Assembly (NCBI RefSeq): GCF_900102035.1
Contig: NZ_LT629689.1
Coordinates: 4,386,001-4,450,000 of the forward strand
Direction: 5' to 3'
DNA from: Pseudomonas extremaustralis
GTDB lineage: Bacteria > Pseudomonadota > Gammaproteobacteria > Pseudomonadales > Pseudomonadaceae
Length of the DNA: 64,000 bases
In this document: piece by piece, positions 7,395 through 16,113 of the stretch
How positions within the stretch are numbered: position 1 is the first letter of the stretch
Layout of the letters: every line of letters starts with the position of its first letter
Program-made: the position numbers and the translations under genes
The notes under the pieces: generated by a model
What the model was told of the DNA's origin: nothing
Databases searched by the model: none
What the model saw: only the letters and a program-made list of their open reading frames with translations

Positions 7395-10082
7395 ATGAAA
7401 AGCCAACCCGATGTCGCTCGTTTGGCGGCCGAGGTAGTGACGCAGTTACCGGTGCCTTCGCGCCTCGGTATGCTGCGTTTCGAGCGGCTTAATGAGGCAA
7501 GCTGGGCCCTGCTCTACCTGGACCCGAACTGCGAGCGCCAATTCGGCCTGCCGGCGGTGGAGCTGTGCGCCTTGATCGGCACGCCCTACGCCAGCCTGAT
7601 GGAGCCCCGGGCACGCTATCAACTGCACGACACCATCCAGCAACAGCTGACCCAGAGTGCTCATTACCTGGTGCGCTACACCCTGCACACCAGCGACGGC
7701 CCGCTGAGCGTGCTGGAAATGGGCGAAGCCTACAAACAACACAATCGCCACCTGTTGCGCGGCTACCTGATGGTGGTCGACGGCCTGTTCAACGAAATAC
7801 CCGCCCCCACGGCGGATCTGGAAAGCCAGAACACCCGCCTGCAGATTGCTCTGGAGCTCAACCAGCACGCCCAGCAAGTGCAACTGCAGCATCTGGAACG
7901 GGTCCGCGCCCAGCAGGAGCTGATCCTGCTATTGGCTCGCCAGCGCTACACCACCAATAATTCCCTGCAGGAAGCCGCCGAGCTGATCACCCGCAGCGCG
8001 TGCGATATCTATCAGATCGACTGCGCCAGCATCTGGAACCTCGAAGAACAGCGCCTGGTGCCGATCTCGGCCTACAACCGCGCCGACCAACGGCACCATT
8101 TGCCGGAACCGATCGACGCCAGTGGCTTCCCCGATTACCTGGAAGCCCTGCAAACCAGCCGCGCGATCGACGCCACCAACGCCATGCGCGACCCGCGCAC
8201 CCGGGAAATGGCCGACAGCCTGCGTGCCAAGAACATCTATGCAATGCTCGACGCCAGTATCCGCATCGATGGTCAAGTAGTCGGCGTACTGTGCCTGGAA
8301 CAGGGTGGCAGCGTGCGCGCCTGGCAGGCCGATGAAATCGCCTTCGCCGGCGAGCTGGCCGACCAGTTCGCGCAAGTGATCAACAACCACAACCGCCGTA
8401 CCGCCACCAGCGCCCTGCACCTGTTCCAACGGGCAGTGGAACAAAGCGCCAACGCCTTTCTGCTGGTCAACTGCGACGGCGTGGTGGAGTACGTCAACCC
8501 CAGCTTCACCGCGATCACCCAGTACAGCGCCGAAGAAGTGCACGGCCACCGTCTGGCCCATCTGCCGGCGCTGGAGAATCTCAGCGAGCTGCTGTTCGAC
8601 GCGCCATCGAGCCTGGCCAAGAGCAACAGTTGGCAGGGCGAATTCAAGAGCCGCCGCAAAAACCTGGAACCCTACTGGGGCCAGTTGTCGATCTCCAAGG
8701 TGTATGGCGATAACCGTGAGCTGACCCACTACATCGGCATCTACGAAGACATCACCCAGACCAAGCTGGCCCAGCAGCGCATCGAGCGCCTGGCCTATAC
8801 CGACAACCTGACCAACCTGGGCAATCGCCCGGCGTTCATCCGCAACCTCGACGAACGCTTTGCCCGCGACAGCAACACCCCGATCAGCCTGCTGCTGGTG
8901 GACATCGACAACTTCAAGCGGATCAACGACAGCCTCGGCCACCAGACCGGCGACAAGCTGCTGATCAGCCTGGCCCGCCGCTTGCGCAACAGCCTGAGTG
9001 CCGGCGGCAGCCTGGCGCGCTTTGCCAGTAATGAATTCGCCGTGCTGCTCGACGACACCGACCAGGAAAGCGGCCAGCAGGTTGCCAGCCAGTTGCTGGC
9101 GACCCTCGACAAGCCGATGTTCGTCGACAACCAACTGATCAGCGTGACCGGCTCCGTGGGCCTGGCCTGTGCGCCGCTGCATGGCCGCGACCCGCAAACC
9201 CTGATGCGTAACGCCGGCCTCGCATTGCACAAGGCCAAGGCCAACGGCAAACACCAGGTGCAGGTGTTTACCGAAGCGCTGAACGCCGAAGCCAGTTACA
9301 AGCTGTTCGTGGAAAACAACCTGCGCCGCGCCCTGACCCAGAACGAGCTGGACGTGTTCTACCAGCCCAAGCTGTGCCTGCGTAGCGGGCGCCTGCTGGG
9401 CATGGAGGCGCTGCTGCGCTGGAACCACCCGGAAAAAGGCATGATCCGTCCCGATCAGTTCATCAGCGTGGCCGAAGAGACCGGGCTGATCATCCCGATC
9501 GGCAAGTGGGTCGCGCGCCAGTCCTGCCGCATGAGCAAGCAACTGAGCGCCGCCGGCATGGGCAACCTGCAGGTGGCGATCAACCTGTCGCCCAAGCAGT
9601 TCTCCGACCCGGACCTGGTGGCGTCGATCGCCACGATCCTCGCGGAAGAAGGGCTACCGGCCGACCTGCTCGAACTGGAGTTGACCGAGGGCCTGCTGCT
9701 GGAAGCCACCGAGGACACCCGCCTGCAACTCGACCAGTTGAAAAGCCTGGGCCTGACCCTGGCCATGGATGACTTCGGCACCGGCTACTCGTCGCTGAGC
9801 TATTTGAAAAAATTCCCCATCGACATCATTAAGATCGATCGCAGCTTCATTCATGAAATCCCGGACAACCAGGACGACATGGAAATCACCTCGGCAGTAA
9901 TCGCCATGGCCCACAACCTCAAGCTCAAAGTGGTGGCCGAAGGCATTGAAACCGCCGAGCAGCTGGCGTTCCTGCGCCGGCATCGTTGCGACGTGGGCCA
10001 GGGCTACCTGTTCGATCGGCCGATCCCCGGCTCGGAGCTGATGGAGAAGCTCAGACGCTATCCTCGTGGGCCAATCGCCTGA
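7395..10082 (+). CDS. GAF/PAS protein with degenerate GGDEF and intact EAL, probable c-di-GMP phosphodiesterase
   Basis: An 895-residue soluble-looking signalling protein without clear membrane segments. Order: an N-terminal PAS-like region (~20-130), a Gln/Leu-rich coiled stretch (~140-185), a GAF domain (~190-335), a PAS/PAC unit (~345-460), a GGDEF domain (~465-630) and an EAL domain (~645-890). The GGDEF site reads F-A-S-N-E-F (543-548), so the cyclase motif is lost. The EAL site is intact: E671-A672-L673, then DDFGTGYSSL, an IKIDRSF motif and VAEGIET. Known family rules then predict c-di-GMP hydrolysis, with the GGDEF domain serving at most as a GTP or regulatory module. Start ATG 7395 has only a weak ribosome site. 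It is a single-gene unit. Confidence 0.9.
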   Translation: MKSQPDVARLAAEVVTQLPVPSRLGMLRFERLNEASWALLYLDPNCERQFGLPAVELCALIGTPYASLMEPRARYQLHDTIQQQLTQSAHYLVRYTLHTSDGPLSVLEMGEAYKQHNRHLLRGYLMVVDGLFNEIPAPTADLESQNTRLQIALELNQHAQQVQLQHLERVRAQQELILLLARQRYTTNNSLQEAAELITRSACDIYQIDCASIWNLEEQRLVPISAYNRADQRHHLPEPIDASGFPDYLEALQTSRAIDATNAMRDPRTREMADSLRAKNIYAMLDASIRIDGQVVGVLCLEQGGSVRAWQADEIAFAGELADQFAQVINNHNRRTATSALHLFQRAVEQSANAFLLVNCDGVVEYVNPSFTAITQYSAEEVHGHRLAHLPALENLSELLFDAPSSLAKSNSWQGEFKSRRKNLEPYWGQLSISKVYGDNRELTHYIGIYEDITQTKLAQQRIERLAYTDNLTNLGNRPAFIRNLDERFARDSNTPISLLLVDIDNFKRINDSLGHQTGDKLLISLARRLRNSLSAGGSLARFASNEFAVLLDDTDQESGQQVASQLLATLDKPMFVDNQLISVTGSVGLACAPLHGRDPQTLMRNAGLALHKAKANGKHQVQVFTEALNAEASYKLFVENNLRRALTQNELDVFYQPKLCLRSGRLLGMEALLRWNHPEKGMIRPDQFISVAEETGLIIPIGKWVARQSCRMSKQLSAAGMGNLQVAINLSPKQFSDPDLVASIATILAEEGLPADLLELELTEGLLLEATEDTRLQLDQLKSLGLTLAMDDFGTGYSSLSYLKKFPIDIIKIDRSFIHEIPDNQDDMEITSAVIAMAHNLKLKVVAEGIETAEQLAFLRRHRCDVGQGYLFDRPIPGSELMEKLRRYPRGPIA

Positions 10083-10156
10083 CAGCGCTGTAACACTCGG
10101 GCACACTGGCTGTCTGACTCCTTACCGATAACTCAATCTGACTGAGAGGACTGCTC

Positions 10157-10804
10157 ATGGTCTTGCGCTCGGAAATTCTGGTGAACAAAAACGTGCTCCC
10201 TACTCAAGAACAAGCTTTGCCTGGCCGCGAAACCCCGATGACGCTGCCAGAGACGCACTTCGTCAACGGCAACCCGCTGCTGGGCCCGTTCCTCGACGAC
10301 GTTGGTTTCGCGATCTTCGGCCTGGGCTGCTTCTGGGGCGCCGAACGCAGATTCTGGCAGCGCGATGGCGTGGTCAGCACCGTGGTCGGCTATGCCGGCG
10401 GCTACACACCGAACCCGACCTACGAAGAAGTCTGCTCGGGCCTGACTGGCCACAGTGAAGTGGTGCTGGTGGTATACGACCAGGCCAAGGTCAAATACGA
10501 AGACCTGCTGAAGATGTTCTGGGAACTGCACGACCCGACCCAGGGTATGCGCCAGGGCAACGACATCGGCAGCCAGTACCGCTCGGTGATCTACGCCACC
10601 ACGCCGGAGCAATTGGCGGCGGCCAAGGCCAGTGCACAGGCCTATCAGGCCGAACTGACCAAGGCCGGCCTGGGGACGATTACCACGGAAATCGACGAAG
10701 CGCCGACGGTGTACTTCGCCGAGGCGTATCACCAGCAGTACCTGGCGAAGAATCCCCAGGGCTACTGCGGGATCCGCGGCACTGGCGTGACCTGCACGAT
10801 CTGA
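10157..10804 (+). CDS. msrA: Peptide methionine sulfoxide reductase MsrA
   Basis: MsrA reduces methionine-S-sulfoxide in proteins and free methionine. The 215-residue product matches the long enterobacterial type (E. coli, 212 residues). It contains the GCFWGAER motif with catalytic C58, the conserved [13 protein letters not shown] segment, and [16 protein letters not shown]-terminal Cys pair for recycling is plausible from [17 protein letters not shown] 10157 is preceded by AGAGGA. It stands alone, convergent with rlmJ across a shared hairpin. Confidence 0.97.
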   Translation: MVLRSEILVNKNVLPTQEQALPGRETPMTLPETHFVNGNPLLGPFLDDVGFAIFGLGCFWGAERRFWQRDGVVSTVVGYAGGYTPNPTYEEVCSGLTGHSEVVLVVYDQAKVKYEDLLKMFWELHDPTQGMRQGNDIGSQYRSVIYATTPEQLAAAKASAQAYQAELTKAGLGTITTEIDEAPTVYFAEAYHQQYLAKNPQGYCGIRGTGVTCTI

Positions 10805-10820
10805 TGCTTGACTGAAACAA

Positions 10821-10848
10821 GCAAGCCCGCTGTGGCGAGCGGGCTTGC
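10821..10848. terminator. Bidirectional hairpin between msrA and rlmJ
   Basis: A perfect 11-bp inverted repeat (GCAAGCCCGCT / AGCGGGCTTGC) with a 6-nt loop lies between two convergent genes. The core resembles half of the REP sequences seen elsewhere in the window, so it may be a REP-derived terminator. There is no long T-run on either side. Confidence 0.6.
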
Positions 10849-10869
10849 CATAGCCATAACCACAGCGGG

Positions 10870-11706
10870 TTACTCGGCGATAAGCCAATCCATCTGCCAG
10901 CCGCCCTGGGTCTGGCCCAGCTTCTTGGACAGCCACGGCAGCAACTCACGCAATTCTTCTTCCAGGCCCCACGGCGGGTTGGCGATCGCCAGGCCCGAGC
11001 CGGTCAGGGTGTCCGGCGTATCCAGCGGATGCACCAGCAATTCCACGCGCAACAGCTTCGGCGCACCGGTACCGGCCAGGTCCTGGTAGAAGCGACGCAG
11101 CATGCGCTGGTCTTTGACCGGGTACCAGATGGCCGCCACGGTCTGGCGCATACGCCCCACCGCTTCCTTGAGCGACGCGGCGCAGCGCTGCATTTCATCG
11201 AGTTTCTCGAACGGCGGGTCGATCAGCATCAGCGCACGTTTTTCCGGCACTGGCAGCAAGGCGCGCGGCACATGCCAGCCTTCGCCCAGGTGCACCTTGA
11301 CCCGACGATCGCCCTTCATGTTGTCCTTGAGCAGCAGGCCGTCTTCCGGGTGTTTTTCATTGAGCAACACGCGATCCTGGGGGCGCGTGAGGCGCCGTGC
11401 CAATTCCGGCGAACCGGGGTAGTAGCGCAACTGGCCATCCGGGTTCATCTCGTGCAGCACCCGCATGTAATCGGCGGTCAGGGGCGGCAGGTCGGTTTCG
11501 CCCCACAGGCGCGCGATGCCTTCCAGGTATTCACCGGTGCGGTTGGCCTGGTCGCCCTGCAGGTCGTACAGACCGATCCCGGCGTGGGTGTCGAGGTAGG
11601 CGAACGGCTGCTCCTTGCGCGACATCAGGGCGATGAGGCGGGTCAAGGTCAGGTGTTTGAAGACATCGGCATGGTTGCCGGCGTGAAAGGCGTGACGATA
11701 ATTCAT
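10870..11706 (-). CDS. rlmJ: 23S rRNA (adenine2030-N6)-methyltransferase
   Basis: RlmJ methylates A2030 of 23S rRNA using S-adenosylmethionine. The 278-residue product starts MNYRHAFHAGNHADVFKHL, the family's hallmark N-terminus, and has the catalytic DPPFE motif (written LIDPPFEKLDE) for amino-methyltransfer, about residues 161-171. Length equals the E. coli enzyme (280). The ATG at 11706 is preceded on its strand by AGGAGC. It is divergent from metY and convergent with msrA. Confidence 0.95.
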   Translation of the reverse strand: MNYRHAFHAGNHADVFKHLTLTRLIALMSRKEQPFAYLDTHAGIGLYDLQGDQANRTGEYLEGIARLWGETDLPPLTADYMRVLHEMNPDGQLRYYPGSPELARRLTRPQDRVLLNEKHPEDGLLLKDNMKGDRRVKVHLGEGWHVPRALLPVPEKRALMLIDPPFEKLDEMQRCAASLKEAVGRMRQTVAAIWYPVKDQRMLRRFYQDLAGTGAPKLLRVELLVHPLDTPDTLTGSGLAIANPPWGLEEELRELLPWLSKKLGQTQGGWQMDWLIAE

Positions 11707-11881
11707 GGTTGCTCCTGCGCAGGCGGCGAAGTTTACCTTCTACGGGCGCAAAGGTGCAGGGCCGCATGCCGGGCGGTGTTTATATCGAAAAAACACGCGC
11801 CAGGTCGAAAAAAATCTAAGTGGCGACGCTGGCGTGGATTTATTGTGGCGGGCATTTCATCCAAGGAGGTCAATAACCACC

Positions 11882-13159
11882 ATGAAAGACGCCACTATCG
11901 CGCTGCACCACGGCTTCAAGTCGGACCCGACCACCAAGGCCGTGGCCGTGCCGATCTACCAGAACGTCGCCTTCGAATTCGATAACGCCCAACACGGCGC
12001 CGATCTGTTCAACCTGGACGTGCCCGGCAATATCTACACGCGGATCATGAACCCGACCAACGACGTGCTGGAGCAGCGCCTCGCCGCCCTCGAAGGCGGC
12101 ATCGCCGCGCTGGTCGTGTCCGCCGGCAGTGCCGCGATTCACTATGCGATCCAGACCCTGACCCGTGCCGGTGACAACATCGTCACCACCCCGCAACTCT
12201 ATGGCGGCACCTACACCCTGTTCGCCCACCTGCTGCCCAGCTTCGGCGTGGATGTGCGCTTCGCCCGCGACGACAGCGCCGAGGCCATCGCCGAACTGAT
12301 CGATGAGAACACCAAGCTGGTGTACTGCGAAAGCATCGGCAACCCCGCCGGCAATATCATCGACATCGAAGCCCTGGCCAACGTCGCCCACGCCCGTGGC
12401 GTACCGCTGATGGTGGACAACACCGTGGCCACGCCGATCCTGTGCAAGCCGATCCAGTTCGGCGCCGACATCGTGGTGCACTCGATCACCAAATACGTCG
12501 GTGGCCATGGCAACTCCCTGGGCGGTGTGATCGTCGACAGCGGCACCTTCCCCTGGACCCAATACCCGGAAAAATTCCCCGGCCTCAACCAGCCCGAGCC
12601 GGCTTACCACGGCGTGGTCTACACCGAAAAGTTCGGCCCCGCCGCCTTCATCGCCCGCGCCCGTACGGTGCCGCTACGCAACACCGGGGCAGCGCTCGCG
12701 CCGATGAACGCCTTTCTGCTGCTGCAAGGCCTGGAAACCCTGGCCTTGCGCATGGAACGTCACACTGAAAATGCGCTGAAAATCGCACAATTCCTGCAAG
12801 GCCATGCCGAGGTGGAATGGGTCAGCTACGCCGGGTTGCCGGATCACCCGCACCATGCGCTGGCGCAGAAATACATGCAGGGCAAACCGTCGGCGATCCT
12901 GTCGTTCGGCCTCAAAGGCGGCTACGAAGCCGGCGTGCGCTTCTACGACGCCCTGCAAATCTTCAAGCGCCTGGTGAATATCGGCGACGCCAAATCCCTC
13001 GCTTGCCATCCGGCGTCCACCACCCACCGGCAGATGAACGAACAGGAGCAGGCCAAGGCCGGCGTGAAACCAGAGATGATCCGCCTGTCGGTGGGTATCG
13101 AGGCCATTGAAGACCTGATCGACGACTTGCAACAGGCGCTGGGCTCAAGCCAACGCTGA
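11882..13159 (+). CDS. metY: O-acetylhomoserine sulfhydrylase (aminocarboxypropyltransferase), PLP enzyme
   Basis: A 425-residue Cys/Met-metabolism PLP enzyme. It most likely makes homocysteine from O-acetylhomoserine (or O-succinylhomoserine) and sulfide. The PLP-binding lysine lies in SITKYVGGHG near residue 204. The C-terminal SLACHPASTTHRQ segment is typical of this family, as is the insert around YPEKFPGLNQPEPAYHG that separates it from cystathionine gamma-synthases. ATG 11882 is preceded by AAGGAGGT, an almost perfect ribosome site. The last 15 bp overlap the 3' end of the convergent DUF4123 gene. Methionine gamma-lyase is a less likely alternative. Confidence 0.88.
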   Translation: MKDATIALHHGFKSDPTTKAVAVPIYQNVAFEFDNAQHGADLFNLDVPGNIYTRIMNPTNDVLEQRLAALEGGIAALVVSAGSAAIHYAIQTLTRAGDNIVTTPQLYGGTYTLFAHLLPSFGVDVRFARDDSAEAIAELIDENTKLVYCESIGNPAGNIIDIEALANVAHARGVPLMVDNTVATPILCKPIQFGADIVVHSITKYVGGHGNSLGGVIVDSGTFPWTQYPEKFPGLNQPEPAYHGVVYTEKFGPAAFIARARTVPLRNTGAALAPMNAFLLLQGLETLALRMERHTENALKIAQFLQGHAEVEWVSYAGLPDHPHHALAQKYMQGKPSAILSFGLKGGYEAGVRFYDALQIFKRLVNIGDAKSLACHPASTTHRQMNEQEQAKAGVKPEMIRLSVGIEAIEDLIDDLQQALGSSQR

Positions 13160-13870
13160 AGCCAGGTGGTCGGCCAGCGCCTGATGGCTGACCTGCGATC
13201 GACGCGCAAAGTAGGCGACCTTGTGCCGCAAGGTCGCCGGCGTAAAGGCCGCGAACAGCTCCGGACGCTGCTCTTCGAGCCATTGCAGCAGGTTATCGAT
13301 CAGGGTTTGCGGCGATTGCGCGGCGAGGTGCTCCAGCAAAGGGGCAGGCACTCGCCACCACGGACTGGGTTTGGCCGCCGTGACCGGGCCCGTCGCCCCC
13401 GCCAGCGGCTGGCCATTGACCAGATACCGCTGGAACACCGGCAATACCGTGCCCATTTCATCGCCCAGGTGTTGCACGATCGGCAAAAACTGCGCGCCGT
13501 CCCAGAAACGTAAGAACACCTCCCGGTCATCGGGCAGATAGACCTTGGTCAGCCCCTTCAAGTGCTCTATCACGGTTTCCAACGGGCTGGACGACACCGC
13601 TAGCCAGCCCCAGTCCGTTGCGGCAGTGGTGGTGATCCAATCGAGGAAAGCACTGCCCGGCTCAACCAGGGCAACGTAAGGCATCACCTCATCCCACTCG
13701 GCGTAGGCCGTGGCTGCCCAGATGGATTGCGGCGGTTCCCCGGCGGCCATGGCTTGCCAGGCGGCATAGGGCTTGGCCTCGCTGGCATTGCCCAGCACGG
13801 CATAGATCCGTTCATTGGCAAACAGAGGATGTTGGGCGAGCCAGGCGCCAGGCGTCATGGGTGAATGCAT
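13145..13870 (-). CDS. DUF4123 protein, probable type VI secretion effector adaptor
   Basis: A 241-residue protein starting MHSPMTPGAWLAQHPLFANE, with the aromatic-rich N-terminal half typical of DUF4123 (Tap/Tec) chaperones, which load effectors onto a cognate VgrG. It is directly coupled to vgrG: its ATG shares the A of the vgrG stop (TGATG). In known loci such an adaptor gene is followed by the effector gene. Here it ends inside the 3' end of convergent metY, and no effector or immunity gene follows. The product seems full length. Confidence 0.8.
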   Translation of the reverse strand: MHSPMTPGAWLAQHPLFANERIYAVLGNASEAKPYAAWQAMAAGEPPQSIWAATAYAEWDEVMPYVALVEPGSAFLDWITTTAATDWGWLAVSSSPLETVIEHLKGLTKVYLPDDREVFLRFWDGAQFLPIVQHLGDEMGTVLPVFQRYLVNGQPLAGATGPVTAAKPSPWWRVPAPLLEHLAAQSPQTLIDNLLQWLEEQRPELFAAFTPATLRHKVAYFARRSQVSHQALADHLASALA

Positions 13871-15909
13871 CAGGCTGGACTCCTTTGAAGGTGGGCAAGG
13901 TGGGATTGACCGCTGGCATCGCACTGGCCGTTCTTGCAGCGCTCGCACTCTTCGCAAAACGGCGCACTGCGTTTCAGGCTGGCCACCTGCGCACGGCTCA
14001 ACGGTGCGGGAATCACCGCGAGCAATTGCGCCTTCCAACCCGGGATCAACGGCGCGGCTGTCGGCGCGGTCGCCCCGCCAAGCTGGATCGGCACACTGCT
14101 GAAAATCCCACCCGATGACAGCGTGATCGACTGCCCGCCGGCCTGGATCGTCACGCTCGCGCCCGCATCGATGACCACGCTTTGTCCCGCGCCGATCTGA
14201 ATGGTGCGCCCGGCGCGCATCTGCTGCGAGCCGCCGACCATGAGGTGATCGTCCTGCTTGAGTTCGATCAGGCGATTGCCATGGGTGATGCGCTGCTCCT
14301 CGCCCTGTACCTCATGGTGCGACTCGCCGCCCACCTTGACCTGGCGCCGGTTGTCCACCTGCACCTGCTGGTCGTGCAATACATGCTGGGTCCAGTCGCG
14401 CTGGGCACGCAGATAGATTTCTTCGGCGCCCTTGCGGTCTTCGATGCGCAGTTCGTTGTAGCCACCGCCGCCGGGGCTGCTCTGGCTGCGAAAGATGCTG
14501 CGGGTCTTGTCCGCCGGCAGGTCGAGGGGCACCGGGGTGGCCGCGTTGGCCAGGCAGCCCATCACCACCGGCATGTCCATGTCGCCATTGACGAAGCCCA
14601 CCAGCACTTCCATGCCGACTCGCGGGATCAGCACCGCGCCATAGCGATCATGGGCCCAGCCACTGGCGACCCGCAGCCAGCAACTGGAATGGTCGGTGTG
14701 ATCCCCAGCTCGATCCCAGGCCAGTTGCACCTTGACCCGACCGTATTCGTCGCAATGAATTTCACTGTCGACAGGGCCCGTGACCACTGCGCTCTGATAG
14801 CCCGAAAGGGTCGGGCGCGGCAGCGCAGGCAACGGCGGGCGAAAGATCGCATCCCACGGCGCGGCGACAAATTCATTGCGATAGCCCTGACAAAAATCCC
14901 CACCGACGACCTCGGTGACGACTTCCTCCAGCACCTGGGGTTGCCGGCCCTCGTGGGTGACTTGGCGGACCAGCCACAGGTCATTCCATCCTTGGCGCGG
15001 ATGGCCGGTCAGTTTGAGGAAGCGGCCACTGCTCAACGCCGGCTCGTCACCATTGCCATGAGCCAGTCGATAATCACTGCGCTGACGCTCCAACCCGCGC
15101 TGGGCAAGGTATTTGCCGTGGGTCCGGTCGCTGAAGTGGCCGGGATAAACCTGTTCTTCAAGCCTGGGAAGCCGTTCGACGCGGACTGCGCTTTCCATCT
15201 CGATGTGCGGTTTGCGCCAATCGTAATCGCGCAGGTTCACTGCAGTGGTCCGCGTCACCAGCTGCACGGCAAAGCGCTTGATCGTCGGCGTGTCCGCCAC
15301 CATTCCGGAGCCGGCCTCATAGGGTGTGGGCCGATCAGCCTGGGCGAACACCGTCTGGTCATCGCCGAATACCAGCAGATGGCCTTCGGACGAATGCTGG
15401 AAGTGATAGTGAATGCCCAACTCGGCGCACAGCCGCTCGATGAACGCCAGATCGGTCTCGCCGAACTGCACGCAATACTCCCGTTCAGGGTAAGTACCGC
15501 TCAGGCGGAACTCGAATTGGTCACTCTGAATACCGTGCCCCGCCAATACCTGCGCCACGATCTGCGGCACCGTCTTGTGCTGGAAAATGCGCTGGTGATG
15601 GCTGTGCCGCAAATACGCCAACTGCGGCACCAGGCTGAGCCGATAACGGGTGAGTCGCCGCCCGGAATCGCCCTGCGCCACGCTATAGACCAGGCCATGC
15701 ACACCATGGCCGCGATCGTCGAAACTCAGATACGCCTGGCGATTGAGCACCCGTTCCAGGTCCAGATCAGGCCGCTCGCTGACCAACTCCAGGTTGAAAC
15801 AATAGGGCTGACTGATGGCGTCGGTGCCGTGGAACTCGAACACCTTGAAGTCACTGGGCACCCCATCGAGGGTCAGGGTAAAGGCACTTTGATTGGCAGG
15901 AGCGAACAT
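13870..15909 (-). CDS. Type VI secretion spike protein VgrG (TssI)
   Basis: A 679-residue VgrG, the trimeric spike at the tip of the type VI tube. The gp27-like region begins FTLTLDGVPSDFKVFEFHGT and contains VQFGETDLAFIERLCAELG. The gp5 OB-fold contains CWLRVASGWAHDRYGA. A beta-helical repeat region (about residues 510-620) carries the DUF2345-type strings such as VVIDAGASVTIQAGG. The C-terminus has a compact Cys cluster, C652-x2-C655-x2-C658-x4-C663. There is no toxin-like C-terminal extension, so it should carry a separate cargo through the DUF4123 adaptor. No other T6SS structural gene is in the window, so it is an orphan vgrG locus. Confidence 0.93.
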   Translation of the reverse strand: MFAPANQSAFTLTLDGVPSDFKVFEFHGTDAISQPYCFNLELVSERPDLDLERVLNRQAYLSFDDRGHGVHGLVYSVAQGDSGRRLTRYRLSLVPQLAYLRHSHHQRIFQHKTVPQIVAQVLAGHGIQSDQFEFRLSGTYPEREYCVQFGETDLAFIERLCAELGIHYHFQHSSEGHLLVFGDDQTVFAQADRPTPYEAGSGMVADTPTIKRFAVQLVTRTTAVNLRDYDWRKPHIEMESAVRVERLPRLEEQVYPGHFSDRTHGKYLAQRGLERQRSDYRLAHGNGDEPALSSGRFLKLTGHPRQGWNDLWLVRQVTHEGRQPQVLEEVVTEVVGGDFCQGYRNEFVAAPWDAIFRPPLPALPRPTLSGYQSAVVTGPVDSEIHCDEYGRVKVQLAWDRAGDHTDHSSCWLRVASGWAHDRYGAVLIPRVGMEVLVGFVNGDMDMPVVMGCLANAATPVPLDLPADKTRSIFRSQSSPGGGGYNELRIEDRKGAEEIYLRAQRDWTQHVLHDQQVQVDNRRQVKVGGESHHEVQGEEQRITHGNRLIELKQDDHLMVGGSQQMRAGRTIQIGAGQSVVIDAGASVTIQAGGQSITLSSGGIFSSVPIQLGGATAPTAAPLIPGWKAQLLAVIPAPLSRAQVASLKRSAPFCEECERCKNGQCDASGQSHLAHLQRSPA

Positions 15910-16044
15910 CCGGTGTTTCTCTGCAGAGGGGTAGGCGGCGGATTTTGCACCATGGCTCCACGCTCTAGAGCGGGCCCCGGATAAATCAGTAAAGCCCTAC
16001 ACACGGGCGCCTGAACCTTCTGCGGATCGGGTCGGCACGCAGGC

Positions 16045-16083
16045 AAAAAAAGGCCCGCAATCCGTAGGACGCGGGCCTTTTTT
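16045..16083. terminator. Hairpin terminator downstream of putP, also upstream of vgrG
   Basis: The stem AAAGGCCCGC / GCGGGCCTTT, with an 11-12-nt loop, has A-runs on one side and T-runs on the other, so it can act in both directions. It sits 30 bp after the putP stop on the minus strand and ~135 bp upstream of the vgrG start. vgrG therefore probably has its own promoter beyond it, in 15910-16044. Confidence 0.85.
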
Positions 16084-16113
16084 CAACTCATCGGGCGCTC
16101 GGCGCCAAACGAA

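Noticed and set aside
13145..16110. vgrG locus as part of a full type VI secretion cluster
   Set aside because: No tssA-M, hcp or clpV gene is present on either side; the neighbours are metY and putP.
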